Shown in pieces: positions 11,526-22,760 of a stretch of DNA of 64,000 bases. This stretch comes from Sanguinoderma infundibulare (Eukaryota > Basidiomycota > Agaricomycetes > Polyporales > Polyporaceae), in contig JAVLRN010000002.1 of assembly GCA_032821775.1 (NCBI GenBank), forward strand, positions 4,712,001 through 4,776,000, read 5' to 3'. Every line of letters begins with the position of its first letter. Positions within the stretch are counted from its first letter, which is position 1. The position numbers and the translations under genes were made by a program. The notes under the pieces are model-generated. The model was given only the letters and a program-made list of their open reading frames with translations, was not told where the DNA came from and made no database searches.

Positions 11526-12656
11526 CTGAGGTGCGTCAATGACCCACGATGTACTCACACGAGAAGTGCAGTGAGCAGCACTCTCCTCAGAACTATGATC
11601 GTGGTTCCAAGGACAAGAATGCTTTTGAGAAGGCGTCGAAGGGGATCCTTGATGCCCAATGGGATGAATAGAAGCCTTGAAGTCAGAACCCTGTCAGTCA
11701 GGATGTAGCGACACTCAACGACGAGCCAAATGACAGAGACACGACTACCCAGAAAGAGGTGCCATGATGGGGAGCAGGAGTTGTTCGGCCGTTACCGTTA
11801 CGCACGTTTGATTCGACAGCAAGAGGCCCCTGGTCATGGGATGAGGTTGGACGCGGATGGGTATCTCCGAAGGTGCCATGCGGACACTGAGGTTCTGCGA
11901 GTAGCGTGAATCTCCAGCAGAAGCCTTGATGCTACCAAAAGGGAAGCAAACTTACGATTGAGAGCCATCCGTAAGCAGTGCGTGCAGACAGATGGCCGAG
12001 CCCGAGAATCATTGACTGGTACCTATGTCAAAATGGATAGATGGAGGGGTATGAGATCACTTACAGCAGTCGTTGCATACGAGACAGATTATGAGGCGGA
12101 GTATGAGCTCTAGAAGCTCAACAACTGTGTGATGAGGAACAGGTTGAGGGCCAAGGCCTTTGTGGTCGCGCGTACCGTGACCGTCGTCGTCCACTGCACT
12201 ATCGCTGACCGTCATCGTGAGGAAATGGAAGGCGTACAATGGGAGTCCGCGCAGTTGGGATGCCTTTATACGTTTAGCTCAGCCTGGTTCGGTGAGGGGA
12301 TTGATTCATTGCGGGATGGGGACAACCTTGAGGAATGCTTGTGCGAACCTGCATGGAGACCGCTGTTCCGGATCACTGACGCTGAATTCAGCCCTTTTTG
12401 CACAGAAAAGCTAGACCATCTCACCATGAATGTCAGAACCGTATCCGTGGTACACAAGTGAGCAAGCGCTAGCCTGTCTGTTGCCGAAAGCCGAGTTGCG
12501 GGCATTCCCCGATCTAATTTCCAGCACGTGCCTCCCCTCGTGCGTCGCGACGCGTCTCTCTTCCCTCACCCTTTCAGTCATTTCAAGTATCCTCTTCGAT
12601 TAACAGCGATGATACGTGTCCAGTGGGATAAAGGGATAAACAAACTACAAGGGTAG
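11526..12656. other. unresolved 5' exons of the viroplasmin-like gene; otherwise no clear gene
   Basis: The minus strand has exon-like pieces bounded by plausible splice sites (for example one ending at a GTAGTC donor near 11,750 and one starting after an AG near 11,692). More than one frame is open. A minus open frame near 12239-12057 contains a hydrophobic segment (LELILRLIICLVCNDC). I could not choose a model. Confidence 0.35.
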
Positions 12657-15600
12657 CTAAGCTCTCATGTAGGCATTGTTATCCCAGCCCATGCAGTTGC
12701 GTACCCACTTCATTCCCTCTCTATCAGAATGGCACACCAGGGACGCTCTAGTTCCAGAGTAGGGAAGATTGAAGTGAGTGATGCGATGGGAGAGGAAGAA
12801 AATGAAGTCTCCGCATCGAAGAGGAACCACCAGGCCAAGCTCCTGAAGCGCCAGTTCTCCGCCAGTGAAGGTGCCCACTGGAAGGACCACGCATGCTTCG
12901 AGGTCCTTCCTGTCCCGATGACCGCGTGTGGAAACGTTGAGATTAACAACGAAGCCAGAGAAGGGCTTCACAGGACTGCTCTCGTATCCTGGAAGTGCAC
13001 TGGCGTAGCACTGGATCTTGTCCACAAGGTCAGGGAAGTGCGCCCTCAGCTGCGACGTATACAAAGGTAGTTAGCCGCAGAGCCTCAACTGCAGAGGTCT
13101 TAAAGCCCACAATACTTACGCGCTGTTTCATCTCACCGAAGAATTCCGAGAACGCCTGGCTCAACTTCTGATATAGCTCTGGATGAGACGTAATATCCTT
13201 GGATGGGTAGGGCACGAATTGGCCATAGTTGGTGCGTTTTGCCCGCTTCATCTGCTGTGGATGGACGTCTGTTGGCGCGTCATCACCCTGGGTTGGCATA
13301 GCGTCAAACCCTAAGTGCCATGGCAAGGTAGGCAGAGACGTACCTGAGTACCACATCGTGCCCAGGTGTTCCAATGAGTACTCTCAAAGGTCTGGTCATG
13401 CATTGAATGCTCCACGTGAAGAAGAACGCTTCCTGGATGGTCAGCTTCCACAGCTGCAAACGCGCTCTCCAGGTTCTTCTCCAGGTTGTTGGCAATGCGC
13501 TTTGGGATATCGCCAACGACGAACGCCAGCAAGGAGCCGTCGACGGAGGTGAACGCCACTCTTTGACTGCGTTTGTTCAGTAACTAACAAACAGGCATGC
13601 GCGGGAACAGAACGCACTTATCAATTACGCTTTCGGGAACTCTTAGGTAGCGGCCCTTGGCTTTGACACCGTCAGCGTCAAACAGTTTATCTGCGAGCTA
13701 GAAGGCAGAGATGGTAAATGGTTACGTGTACAGGTCTAGACCACCCTAAAGCCTACCTGCGCCTTGAGATCTTCCAGGTCAGCTGGGACGTAAGCTTGGG
13801 CAGCGAATTGTTGTTCTGCCGATGTCCATGTCATACGTTCCTCACCCGCTGGCGGTAGAGGAACGTTGTTGTGCGGATGGCCTAGGTTCACAGCGACAGG
13901 CACCGTAATGAGGGGAGGCAGGGCCTCCAAGTCTGTGACCTCACTGGCAGCAGCCTCCGCCCTTTGGATGAGGTCGTTCTCATCTGAAAAGTCGAATCCA
14001 GGCAGGTCTCGACCAGAGAAGTCCAAGGCCAGCGGGGGGATAGATAGACTAGGAGAGGTCGACGAGGGCGTTAGAAGTGTGAGCTCGCTTAGAGTCGGCG
14101 TTGACTGATTGGACGAAGCCCGAGAGCTGCCTAGACCAGGAAGAAGCATGCACCTTTGCAGTCCAGCCAAAGGCTGAGAGACCCAAGGTAGGCCGCTGGA
14201 TTCTAGAGACAGAGCTGTAAAAACAGGATCTCAGAGGGACCAGTCTCTATCGATAGGCACGAAGTCCCTAGTTGCATGGGAAAGTAAGGCACTTGATATA
14301 TTCCAGAGCGTTATGAGGGCGTACTTACCGCATCGGTATTTGCTCCCATAACCTGTCGCTCTGCTGAAGGTTGGAGCACGTGATCGTCTCTGGAAGGGAG
14401 TTTTGCTCAAGCTGTTCCGCGCTAAAGAGGTTGGCCAAAGTGAGAGGAGCTCGACGGCCAAACTCCCGTAGCAAGGGGAAAAGCCGATCACAGATTAGTG
14501 CGCGGTTTTGATCCCCAGCACCTGCCCCTCTCAGTTAGCGGAAAAAAATACGGCGAAGACGGGGCGCTAACCTTGGGGCTGACGAAGGTAGTGACTCAGG
14601 GCACGTATGCTCTTGCGAGGGAGAAGTTTGACCGATGACATTTGACTGCGTCCTGCGACCACAAGCAAAAAATATACAGATCCTGTATAACAGAACGATT
14701 TGTGACAAAGTACAAACAGGTGGTACCTGTACCACGTACCTCCGGCGGCCAGGGTGACGTACTTCCTCCCCCATGCCATCCATTTATCGAATTCTTCTTC
14801 CTGTGGAGTAGCTCCAGGGTAGGCTTGAAGCAGGTGATGGTGCAAGTCCTGCCGTTTGATATTCTGGGCAGCACAGACGCTACCAGGGTATGGACGTTAG
14901 ACCGGTAATAGTTATAGCACACGCAGAGACCTACCTCTCAGCCTTGATCACCAGCTGAACGCAGGTTATCATCTGGGTAAAAGATACTGCGCTGCCTACA
15001 CCTTGAATGCCCTGCACTCGCTGCATGAGAGTCTCCAGAGTGTCACACTGGAAGGCGCGACCCAGCATGGAGCAGTCAGCCACCACCTCGACCAAACGAT
15101 TTACCCAACGCTGGCATGAAGGGTCATCCAGGTGACCAGTCTTACCAGACAACAGCTTAAAGAGCGTGTCGTCGGCCTCTTTGTCACGTGCAGGTATGAT
15201 TCGGTCGCCATCCACCGCCACCACGTTCCATCTGACCCTTACAGTATCCTCCTCTTCATTGTCGGCGGCTTCTGCATTGCTCCTCGTCCTCTTCATGGGA
15301 GGCTCCCAAGCCACACCGCCTCGGGCACAGGGTGGTCTTCTTCTAGGCTTGGAGTTCCTCGTGTTGCTCGAGGTCGCCTTAGCCTGAAGGGCAGGCACTT
15401 GCGCCGCGGCATTGGGATTAGCGTTCGAAGAGGCCCATACATTCTCAGTGCCAGGGAGAGAGGTATGAGGGATCCCTGTCCTGGATACGTCGTTCTTCTT
15501 GCGCTTCGTACCGCGTTGAGGGGGTCCAGAAAATTCAGTGGTGACCTCTCCCCTCGCTGAGTGCTGGGCGACAGGTTCCTAAGTTCAGGCTGTCTAAGTA

Positions 15601-15981
15601 AAAGCAAAAAGTCGCAAGACTGTACTCACAGGTTGCTGGAACACATCCTGCGCTTTCTGTCAGCCAAAGGGGAATACACTGGCCTGACGTAGCCGTCACC
15701 TGCATGGACACGTCCTCCTGCGCCTCCTCAGGCCTAGGGGCTAAGTCTGATCAACGATAAGTGCAGAATATTTCTTAGAATGAAGTTAGGCACCTAAGGG
15801 CCCTCCCCAAGCATGCAGTAGGCGTTGCAGAACTGGCTGGTGAGCCAGGTCTGGGGAGCTGCTGAGGTGCGCCCTAAGAACACGAATCTCTTCTTCGTCC
15901 AATGTGTAACTCTGGGTTCCAGTTGGATATAGTATAGTCAATATGAGTACATGATAAGGCCGGCTTACAACTTACCTCCAT
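12657..15981 (-). CDS. TET/JBP-like 2-oxoglutarate/Fe(II) dioxygenase (855 aa)
   Basis: Thirteen exons close in phase: 15981-15976, 15911-15794, 15740-15700, 15656-15630, 15578-14935, 14879-14740, 14652-14572, 14521-14329, 14195-13757, 13697-13618, 13566-13352, 13310-13120, 13049-12657. The C-terminal 130 residues hold the dioxygenase core: the HxD metal motif in GHRDRKD (H769, D771), the distal His in ITHFNLPY (H817), and Arg in TRASLVCHSD (R826, expected 2-oxoglutarate salt bridge), with GGELAL and LRCGDF between. This arrangement is typical of the basidiomycete TET/JBP family, which oxidises 5-methylcytosine or thymine in characterised relatives. About 700 upstream residues have no recognised domain (DDTLFKLLSGKTG, a KRTRSNAEAA basic stretch). 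The first exon is only ATG GAG, so the start is less certain. All catalytic residues are present and no frameshift is seen. DNA-base activity is inference from the family. Confidence 0.75.
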
Positions 15982-16207
15982 TGCGAGGGCACGACGTGGT
16001 GCCGAAAAGTGGCGGCGTGGGCGTTAGGTTGCGAGGGGTGCGCTGTTCAGAAATTCGCAGGTCCCTCCAACATTTCCTAAAATGGAAGGCCTGGGGCGCC
16101 CATACAATATGGGGCCGTAGCTTGTAACCCTACCAGTACACATACAGAGCAGTTGTGATACCTACTAGTCATACTAGATCTACCCCGATGAGTCCCGACA
16201 CCGAAAT

Positions 16208-16892
16208 TTAAGCTTTCCCCACAATGACCCCTGCTTCGAAGAAGCCTACCAGGTCAGCTGACGCCTTTGGCGCGTCGACGACGTTGTCTATAACCTCCGC
16301 CATCCGCGTGAAGCCCTCCTCGAACGACGCTGGTGAGCACAGAATTCGAGCGATGGCAAGACCGAAGAGGTCCGCGATGAGCTGAGCGTCCGCCCGCTTC
16401 GACTCGATCGCCCTTGTCGACCAGCAGATGTCGGTGTTCTGTCGGGAGCTTCGTGAAGTACACCTCTGCCTCCTCGAGATCACGAATCGAGAAGAACGCC
16501 TTCAAGTCCTCCATGATACACGTCTTGGCCTCAGACTCAGATGTCGATGGCGTGCCAGACGGCTCTTCCTCGCCCTCGCCCTCGCCCTCGCCCTCGGAGT
16601 TGACCGTAGGTGCAGCAGGGGTAGACTCTGACTTGTTGTCCAGGGGAACTGTGCGAGGCAGCAGCTGGAGCCTTCTCCGCTGGGGAGCGCTGCCCTGGGG
16701 AGCACCACTAGGTCCAAGATCAGTAAAGCGCTTCCTGCTCGGGAGACGGCTCGACTTGCCTGTGACCTCCGCAGTATTCTCCGGGTTCCCGCTGAGCATC
16801 GAGAACATGTTCGTCGGACCGTCGGACGATTCCCGGCTCTTCCTCTTGTCGCCTTTCCGGAAGACAACGGTGACGTTGAACTCGGCCAGCTA
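16208..16892 (-). pseudogene. fragment of translation factor eIF4G (linker plus MA3 domain)
   Basis: The minus strand reads GPTNMFSMLSGNPE, then RRRLQLLPRTVPLD, a Glu/Gly run coded by a 6-bp repeat, and the start of the MA3 domain (AEVYFTKLPTEHRHLLVDK). A deletion and frameshift near 16,425 follows; after it the MA3 continues in another frame as AIESKRADAQLIADLFG and LCSPASFEEGF, ending at a stop at 16208. The N-terminal MIF4G half is absent. This is a broken piece of a normally large housekeeping gene, joined without a gap to the phosphatase fragment upstream. Capture by the element is inferred. Confidence 0.75.
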
Positions 16893-17828
16893 CGCAGGGA
16901 GAGCCCCCAACCGGTAAGGTCTGCCCCACATTGACCGTCGGTCAGGGTCCGAAGGGAGAACAAGATGGAGATGCAGGGACGGAAGAGAACACGACGTACC
17001 GTCAGGGTCTGACCATCATAGGTTGCAGATTGCCCCATCGTGCGGCACCTCCTGCTCCCCGTCAATCGTGCGTATCTGGGCGTACAATGGGTTGAGGGGT
17101 CCAGGGGCGCGGTGGTCGAATACGAGTATGATGAAACTCACCTGGTTGATGCTCTGCAGACTGGGACTCAACCCTCCATGCACGCAAAACACCCTTCCAT
17201 CGACGATGGCACCCGGCGCAAGGTAGTAGAAGACCTCACAACACCACCTCCAAACGTTGCTGCTCCCTTACTTTCTTTGACACTCGTCGAAGAAGCCATA
17301 CACCTGGGTGATTTGCCTTGACTCGTGGTTTCCGCGGACGAGGGTCATGCGTTCTGGATAGCGGACTTTGAGGGCAAGCAGGAGGAGGAACGTCTGGACG
17401 CTGTATCGACAAAGTGGCCTGGGGTGCGAAGCTCAGCACAAAGACGCGTCCGACGCGTTATGCACGTACCCATGAACAGGTAATTCGTCTCTGGGCAAGG
17501 CCCGCCGACCTTGAAGAGCTCCATCATGTCCCAGAACTGCCCGTATATGTCCCCACACATCTCGAACCCTGTGTTACTTGGCGCGTTCGTCCGAGCACAC
17601 GACTAACTAGAGATGTGCTCACTGTTACTGGGGAGTCGACCACCTGCACATTGGCCTCCTCGATGAGGATCTCGCGGGTCTTGAGACGGAGCCGCTTGAC
17701 TTGTTCTTCGGAGATGGGCTCGCACCGGAGGAGCTGCTCGATTTGTCTGCCGGGGCACGTCAAGGACTGAGCGGAACGGGTATCGGCTTGCAGACGACGA
17801 TGACGAACTTGTCAAGGTCACTCGGCAT
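16893..17828 (-). pseudogene. PP4/PP2A-type protein phosphatase catalytic subunit, degraded copy
   Basis: From ATG 17828 the exons read [17 protein letters not shown], then [32 protein letters not shown] (GDxHG motif, here GDIYG) and [13 protein letters not shown]. Next should come GDFVDRGYYSV: the sequence gives HFVD and then resumes out of frame at [17 protein letters not shown], so a few bases with the catalytic Asp-Arg-Gly are deleted. Further pieces follow in order: [44 protein letters not shown] and TGWGLSLR. Introns are retained, so it was copied from DNA. The lost DRG block and frameshifts make it nonfunctional. Confidence 0.8.
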
Positions 17829-18690
17829 CCCGCTAGAGCGAGGATAAGTGGGAAGAGCAGCGTGCAAGTCCGCGCCGAGGGAGAGCCTGGAGGATGAAGG
17901 ACGTCGACAACGAAGACGACTAGAGGCGCCCACGACCGGCTAGGAGTGACCGTCTTCGCACCGCACCCTCTCTCGTTTGAGTCCCCAAGGGCCGTTATGG
18001 CTACGGCGACCATGCTTTCTCCTCCAGCTCTAATGCTTTCCGCCTCCCTCTTTCTTGTGATCACACTCGCCTCGAGCACAAGGCGCCGTCGCACTCCCTC
18101 CACACCGAGTTCTTCGGTACCTCCCTCCTCCCCACCGAGCATCCGCTCTATCTCTCACTCCCGCACCACCAGCCTCCGACGACTCGGGACGCTCTGCCAA
18201 CTCCCGCGACACCTCCCTCTCGCCCCCACCCCACCGCGCCGCCCTGCCGCCCCTCAGCTGCTTCTTCCCCTCACGCGCCCGCTACGGCAACCAGTCCGAC
18301 GCTCCGCAAGGGTCTTCTTCCCTGACCCACGTGCGACGGCAGTTTGTTCACTTGGATGATGGATCGTGACCCTAGCTCCCCCCGGAGCCCGCCCGCGGAC
18401 CTTTATCACGCTGGTGAGTAGACCGAATTCCCGGTGGACGATCTCCACATTCTCCATCCGCTGCATTCGGAATTCCCATCCGCCTTCTGCACATCTCACG
18501 CCGACCGGACTGCACCCCCAGAACAAGCACGAGCACAAGGGCCAGAACTCGTTCCCAAATCCGCTTCCGCTTTCTCTCACCGTCCGCCGACTCCGCCTCA
18601 GTCCGAGCCGGAGCAGGCCCCGGCCCCGACGCTCGAGCCCGGCGTCACCTTGTCCAGCTCTTCCCTCTTCCTAGAGCTCACCGAAACTCG
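17829..18690. other. no supported gene; C-rich low-complexity sequence
   Basis: The stretch is rich in CTC/CCG and coding-like in several frames (Ser/Pro/Arg-rich), probably remnants of further captured exons. I recognise no family. Confidence 0.4.
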
Positions 18691-19753
18691 CTCAGCAACC
18701 CTCCGTACCCGGGCTACACCGCCGTCGGCGGCACGAACTGGATCGACGTCGACACGACCGTGTACAACAACTCGCTCATCCTGACGTACAACTACGCGCA
18801 CGGCGGCGCGACGATCAACGGTCGCTAGTCGCGCCATACGAGGCGACGGTGCTGTCGCTGATCGACCAGGTGAACGAGTTCCTGGATGGCGGGGTCGCGG
18901 ACAAGCCCGCGATGGCGTCGTGGACGAGCAAGAACGCGTTGTTCTCGGTGTGGATCGGGATCAACGACATCGGAAACAGCTACTACCAGAGCGGAGACCA
19001 GGACGCGTGAGTACATGGTGAACGGTTGCGATGCGGAAGGTGATGTATTAAACGTACGGGACAGGTTCTCGGACGTGCTCCTGGACTCGTACTTTGGCCA
19101 GGTTCAGGAGCTTGTGAGTCGTTTCGTTCTTCCGCCTGCAGTAGTATGCACAAGCATCAGTGAGGCCTTTCGTTTTGTTGGCTGACCGCGTCCTCGCAGC
19201 GATGTCAGCGCGAGGAACTTCCTCTTCATCAACGTTCCGCCTCTCGACCGGTCCCCACTGGTCAGTTATGATGCAATACGTCATCATAAAGAAGCTCACC
19301 ATTTCTCTTCCCCAGATGCTGGCTCAGAGCGCTGACACGCAGGCTCTTGAGAAGACTGTTATCGCAGGCTTCAACGCGAAGCTCGCGGAGAGGGCACAAT
19401 CATTCGCCGCTACGAACGCTGGAGTGCGTATTCCGTCAATGAACCGGCGAGGTGGTGCACGGCGGTGGCTTACGTTTTGCTGAAGGTCCGGACTTGGCTT
19501 TGGGACTCGAACGCGGTGTTCACCACGGTCTTGGACGATTCGACGGCGTACGGGTTCGTCGACAACACCTCGTACGGGGGCACGGGCGACTTCTGGGGGA
19601 ATAACTACCATCCGTCCAGTGCGTCTTCGTAGACTTTCATCTGTGCTTCTACATCGGCTCATCGAAAACATGTTCTCACCTTTTGGTGCAGGTGCGGCAC
19701 AGGCGCTATGGGGACAAGGCGTGGCCGCGGTGCTGAACGAAACGGTCTGGTAA
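18691..19753 (+). pseudogene. GDSL/CE16-type carbohydrate esterase, 5'-truncated and frameshifted
   Basis: The first exon piece codes NPPYPGYTAVGGTNWIDV and ends GGATIN. A one-base loss then puts a stop in frame, while the next frame continues LVAPYEATVLSLIDQVNEF and FSVWIGINDIGNSYY. Later exons carry FSDVLLDSYFGQVQEL, ARNFLFINVPPLDR, ADTQALEKTVIAGFN and GGTGDFWGNNYHPSS, with the DxxH-type end motif of the SGNH hydrolase fold, and stop at 19753. Four introns are retained. The first block with the GDS nucleophile is missing, so it cannot be an active enzyme. An acidic open frame (19754-19895) follows and may be another gene tail. Confidence 0.75.
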
Positions 19754-19895
19754 AAGGTTGGAATACGAGGACGGTAGCAGGGAGAAGGATGAACAGTCCT
19801 CGGACGATGAGGACGATCTCGGGGCGGAGGACGAGGAGGACAGGGATGGTGGGGACGACTACGGGTACGCTTGCGCCGGCTACGCACCCATGTAA

Positions 19896-20138
19896 CGACT
19901 ACGTACACTTTTGTCAAATCGCACACTATTATTTCGGACGGGAATGCCACTAAGACTTTTGTCCATACCATTTGTGTCCATACCATTGTTGCTCAGGAAT
20001 TGCTCCATGCCATTCCGAAAAATCTTGTGTGCGTGAAACTGAGTAGCAAATCGTAACTCTATGCGCGCAAGTCCACGTCCATGACGTGCATCCACTTTCT
20101 GTCTCCGCGTCCTCTTCCTCACCCTGCTCTTCATCTTC
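19896..20138. other. short spacer, nothing recognised
   Basis: AT-richer sequence between the esterase remnant and the next minus-strand gene. Confidence 0.5.
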
Positions 20139-21538
20139 CTACTCACCCCAGTCTGTGCGAGTGCGATAGTCCAGCTGGTAAGCGGCACCCCAAGCAAAGC
20201 GAAGATAGTCCCATCCCCATCGCCCGGCCTCCGCCCCCTCCAAGCTGACCTCCCAGTTGCCGTTCCTCCGCGTCCAGTCATATTCCAGCAACTCTGACGA
20301 CAGAAAGTCTTCAGTGTCTTCTGCTTCCAGGGGCAGGTAGCCCCACTGCTTTGCGGCATCTAGGACCATGTCGTCATTGACCACGACCTCAGCGTCGCCA
20401 CCCAGCTCTTCAGAGAGGTCGCCACGAACACTCTTCACAGCCACCTCGATGTCCTCCCCCTCCTGTGGGTGAAACAAGGTGACTGCGATGGTGGTTAGCT
20501 TCCCCCCCCCCTCTACCTGACCAGTCCATGAGGAGAACGCCGTCTTCGCAGCTGTAGCGGAGTAGGGAGGCCACACAACGTACACCGATGCGTGAATGTG
20601 TATGGTGGGTATGTTCTGAAAGATCTTGACCTGCGCTGCCCACTCTGGTTTTTGCCAGAATCGTAAGCACCGGTCTACGATCTGTGAAGCCCATAAGTCT
20701 GGCCCATCACTCTTGTTCATGAAAAAAAGATATACCTGGCCCTCCTTTCCATATGTGAGGTCTTGGAAGTAGCGGTATTCCTTGGACAACCACTTCAGAG
20801 TCACGTCCTCACAAAAAAAAGTCCAGAGCTCACCTTGTCATCGCAGTATGGCCAAAGTCGCAGGAGTGCCAGTGAGGGTGGCAAATAGGGGGCAATGGGA
20901 CCGTAGCAGCAAAGGGGTTGAACGTCTCTGTATCCGACGTACGCGAGGGTGAGTGTCCTTAGCCTTGAGAAGGAGGACCATGCTTCTTTGTTTGCATCCC
21001 AGTTGAACTGGATAGCCATCTCATGTGAGAGAACGAGGTTGAGGTCCTGAACACAGTGGGCGCGACTGGTCCTAACAGTACGTGTCTGCAGGGGATGAGA
21101 AATCAGCAGGGATGCAAACAGATGTATGCACGCACATTAAGCAGAGACTCTAAAGCACCCAAGGAAAAGATAATGGGACGCTTGTACAAGTCTGCCTCGA
21201 ATTGCTCGTATGCTCCTTCAAAGCTGGCTGCCCACTGAGCCTTCTTCCGCCAGGCCTGGAGCTGCTCTTCATCCATTGGAAACTCGCCAGAGGGAAAGTC
21301 GCCCAGTCCTGGGGGACGGCGGCGGCACTTTTTACAGTCTTGGTCTACGTCTGCTTTGACCTAAACAGCATGTTAGAATACACCAGTTCTGAGATGCGTC
21401 GATAGCAATACTCGCAATAACCCATATCTTGACCCATAACTCGTATGGTAGCCTCTCCTTAGCACGTCGAGGGCGAGCGACCTGGAAACGGCCGGGCTGT
21501 CCTCGGAGCGCGTAGGCCTTTCCTCGTCGAGCAGCCAT
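20139..21538 (-). pseudogene. hypothetical agaricomycete protein (F-box-like start), broken at an A8/T8 run
   Basis: Exons 21538-21422, 21360-21136 and 21085-20139 splice in phase. The start MAARRGKAYAL is followed by ERLPYELWVKIW, like the first helix of an F-box (weak). Then come a CKKCRRRPPG motif and long plain sequence (WDYLRFAWGAAYQLDYR near the end). At 20813-20820 a run of eight A on the plus strand shifts the frame: after YCDDKVSSGLFF the frame stops, and one extra base would restore CEDVTLKWLSKEYR. The only alternative, a 26-bp intron (20833-20808), is too short. This is either a real mutation or a homopolymer reading error. Function unknown. Confidence 0.55.
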
Positions 21539-21679
21539 GACAAGGATGTAGAGTAGAGTATACAACTAGAGTACACGACAGGACCTTCAGGTTCGGGCGG
21601 TTCGGGCTTTCCGGGCGGTTCGGGCTTTCCGGGCTGTTCGCTGCCTATTAGGCATCTGGCGCGTGCAGCTCCCGTGGAT

Positions 21680-22760
21680 AGATGCCGTAAAGCGCGTTTC
21701 CCCCTTGGACGACCCCATACCTCCCTTGGACGACCCGACGCCTCCCTTGGACAACCCAATCCTGCCCTTGCCTCACCACTCCTGAGTCCTCCGCATCCCC
21801 GTCATCTGCGCTGGTCGCCGCGGAGGACTTCCCCACCGCCTTCGGTGCAGCCTGTCAGCAACGCTCCTTTCTCCGTAATGTGGACTGTAGCACCAGTACG
21901 CCCCGCTCAACAACGCCCCTCAGCGCCGCGGAATATGCGCACTTCTCCAAGATTTCTGGTACCTTAGGTTTACGCATGCTGGCGAAGATGTGTTGGCAGA
22001 CTGGGCAGGGTCTGGGCACGATCGGAGGCGGTATCGTGACCCCGGTGGAGAGCAAGCTGTGGCCGAAAGGTATGGATCTCACTTTAAGGAAAAGACCGAG
22101 CAGTCCAAGGCTGAGGCGCGCCGTCAGGGCAAAGTTGTCAGTGATGGAAAGGATTCGAAGGCGACGGCTCGCAAAACGTGCAAAGTCTCAAAGGCGCATG
22201 AAGCCCGTACGGATGCTCGGAAGAAGACGAAGACTCGCGTTGAGCACAAGACGTACGAAGCAATCGTCGCAGAGGCGGGTCAAGATGCTCCTCAAGCCAG
22301 CGTTGGTCCTATCGTCGATGCCACGGGTGCGATGGTGAGTACATGCGTGGCTTTCGTCTTGTCAGGTCGTGCTGACGATGTGCTGTAGCTCAGGGAGGTG
22401 TCTTCGTTGGCTGATGTAGCCAAGGCATCATGGACACCCTCTACGGATCCCATGCGCCTCCCGAAATCCGACACAACCTGCGCCTAGTCACTGAGTCAAG
22501 TCGTACTGACCCGGACAGTCTCGCAAGGTGGCCCGCGCATCCGAGGAGCGCAAGAAGTGGATTCGAGCAGAAGATGCGAGGTTACGCAAGCAGGTGGACG
22601 ACGAGGCCGAATGTAAGTACATCTTGCTTCTTTGCGTCTTCGTTGCTGCTTACAGAGTGGTAGTCATTGCTCGCATGCCACAGATTCATGTCGTCGTCGA
22701 GGAGATTAACACCCAAAGCGTCGCTCGAGCTATTCTCCTCAAGCTTCAATGAGCTCCTCG
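21680..22760 (+). pseudogene. TFIP11/STIP (Ntr1) spliceosome factor fragment
   Basis: The plus strand shows RKARF at the start, then ALVAAEDFPTAFGAA and AEYAHFSKISGTLG, and a G-patch-like RMLAKMCWQTGQGLG with GGGIVTPVESKL. A frameshift near 22,065 leads to HFKEKTEQSKAEARRQGKV, KTRVEHKTYEAIVAEAGQD and, across an intron, LREVSSLADVAKASWTPSTD. Two more frameshifts precede RKKWIRAEDARLRKQVDDEAE and, after another intron, IHVVVEEINT. This order matches the N-terminal third to half of TFIP11. Stops, frameshifts and the missing remainder make it a dead copy. Confidence 0.8.

Noticed and set aside
19754..19895. Acidic plus-strand frame (EKDEQSSDDEDDLGAEDEE) after the esterase remnant
   Set aside because: Looks like the tail of another captured gene but is too short to name.
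20808..20833. 26-bp intron joining the two frames of the F-box-like gene
   Set aside because: Far shorter than any other intron here; a homopolymer frameshift explains it better.
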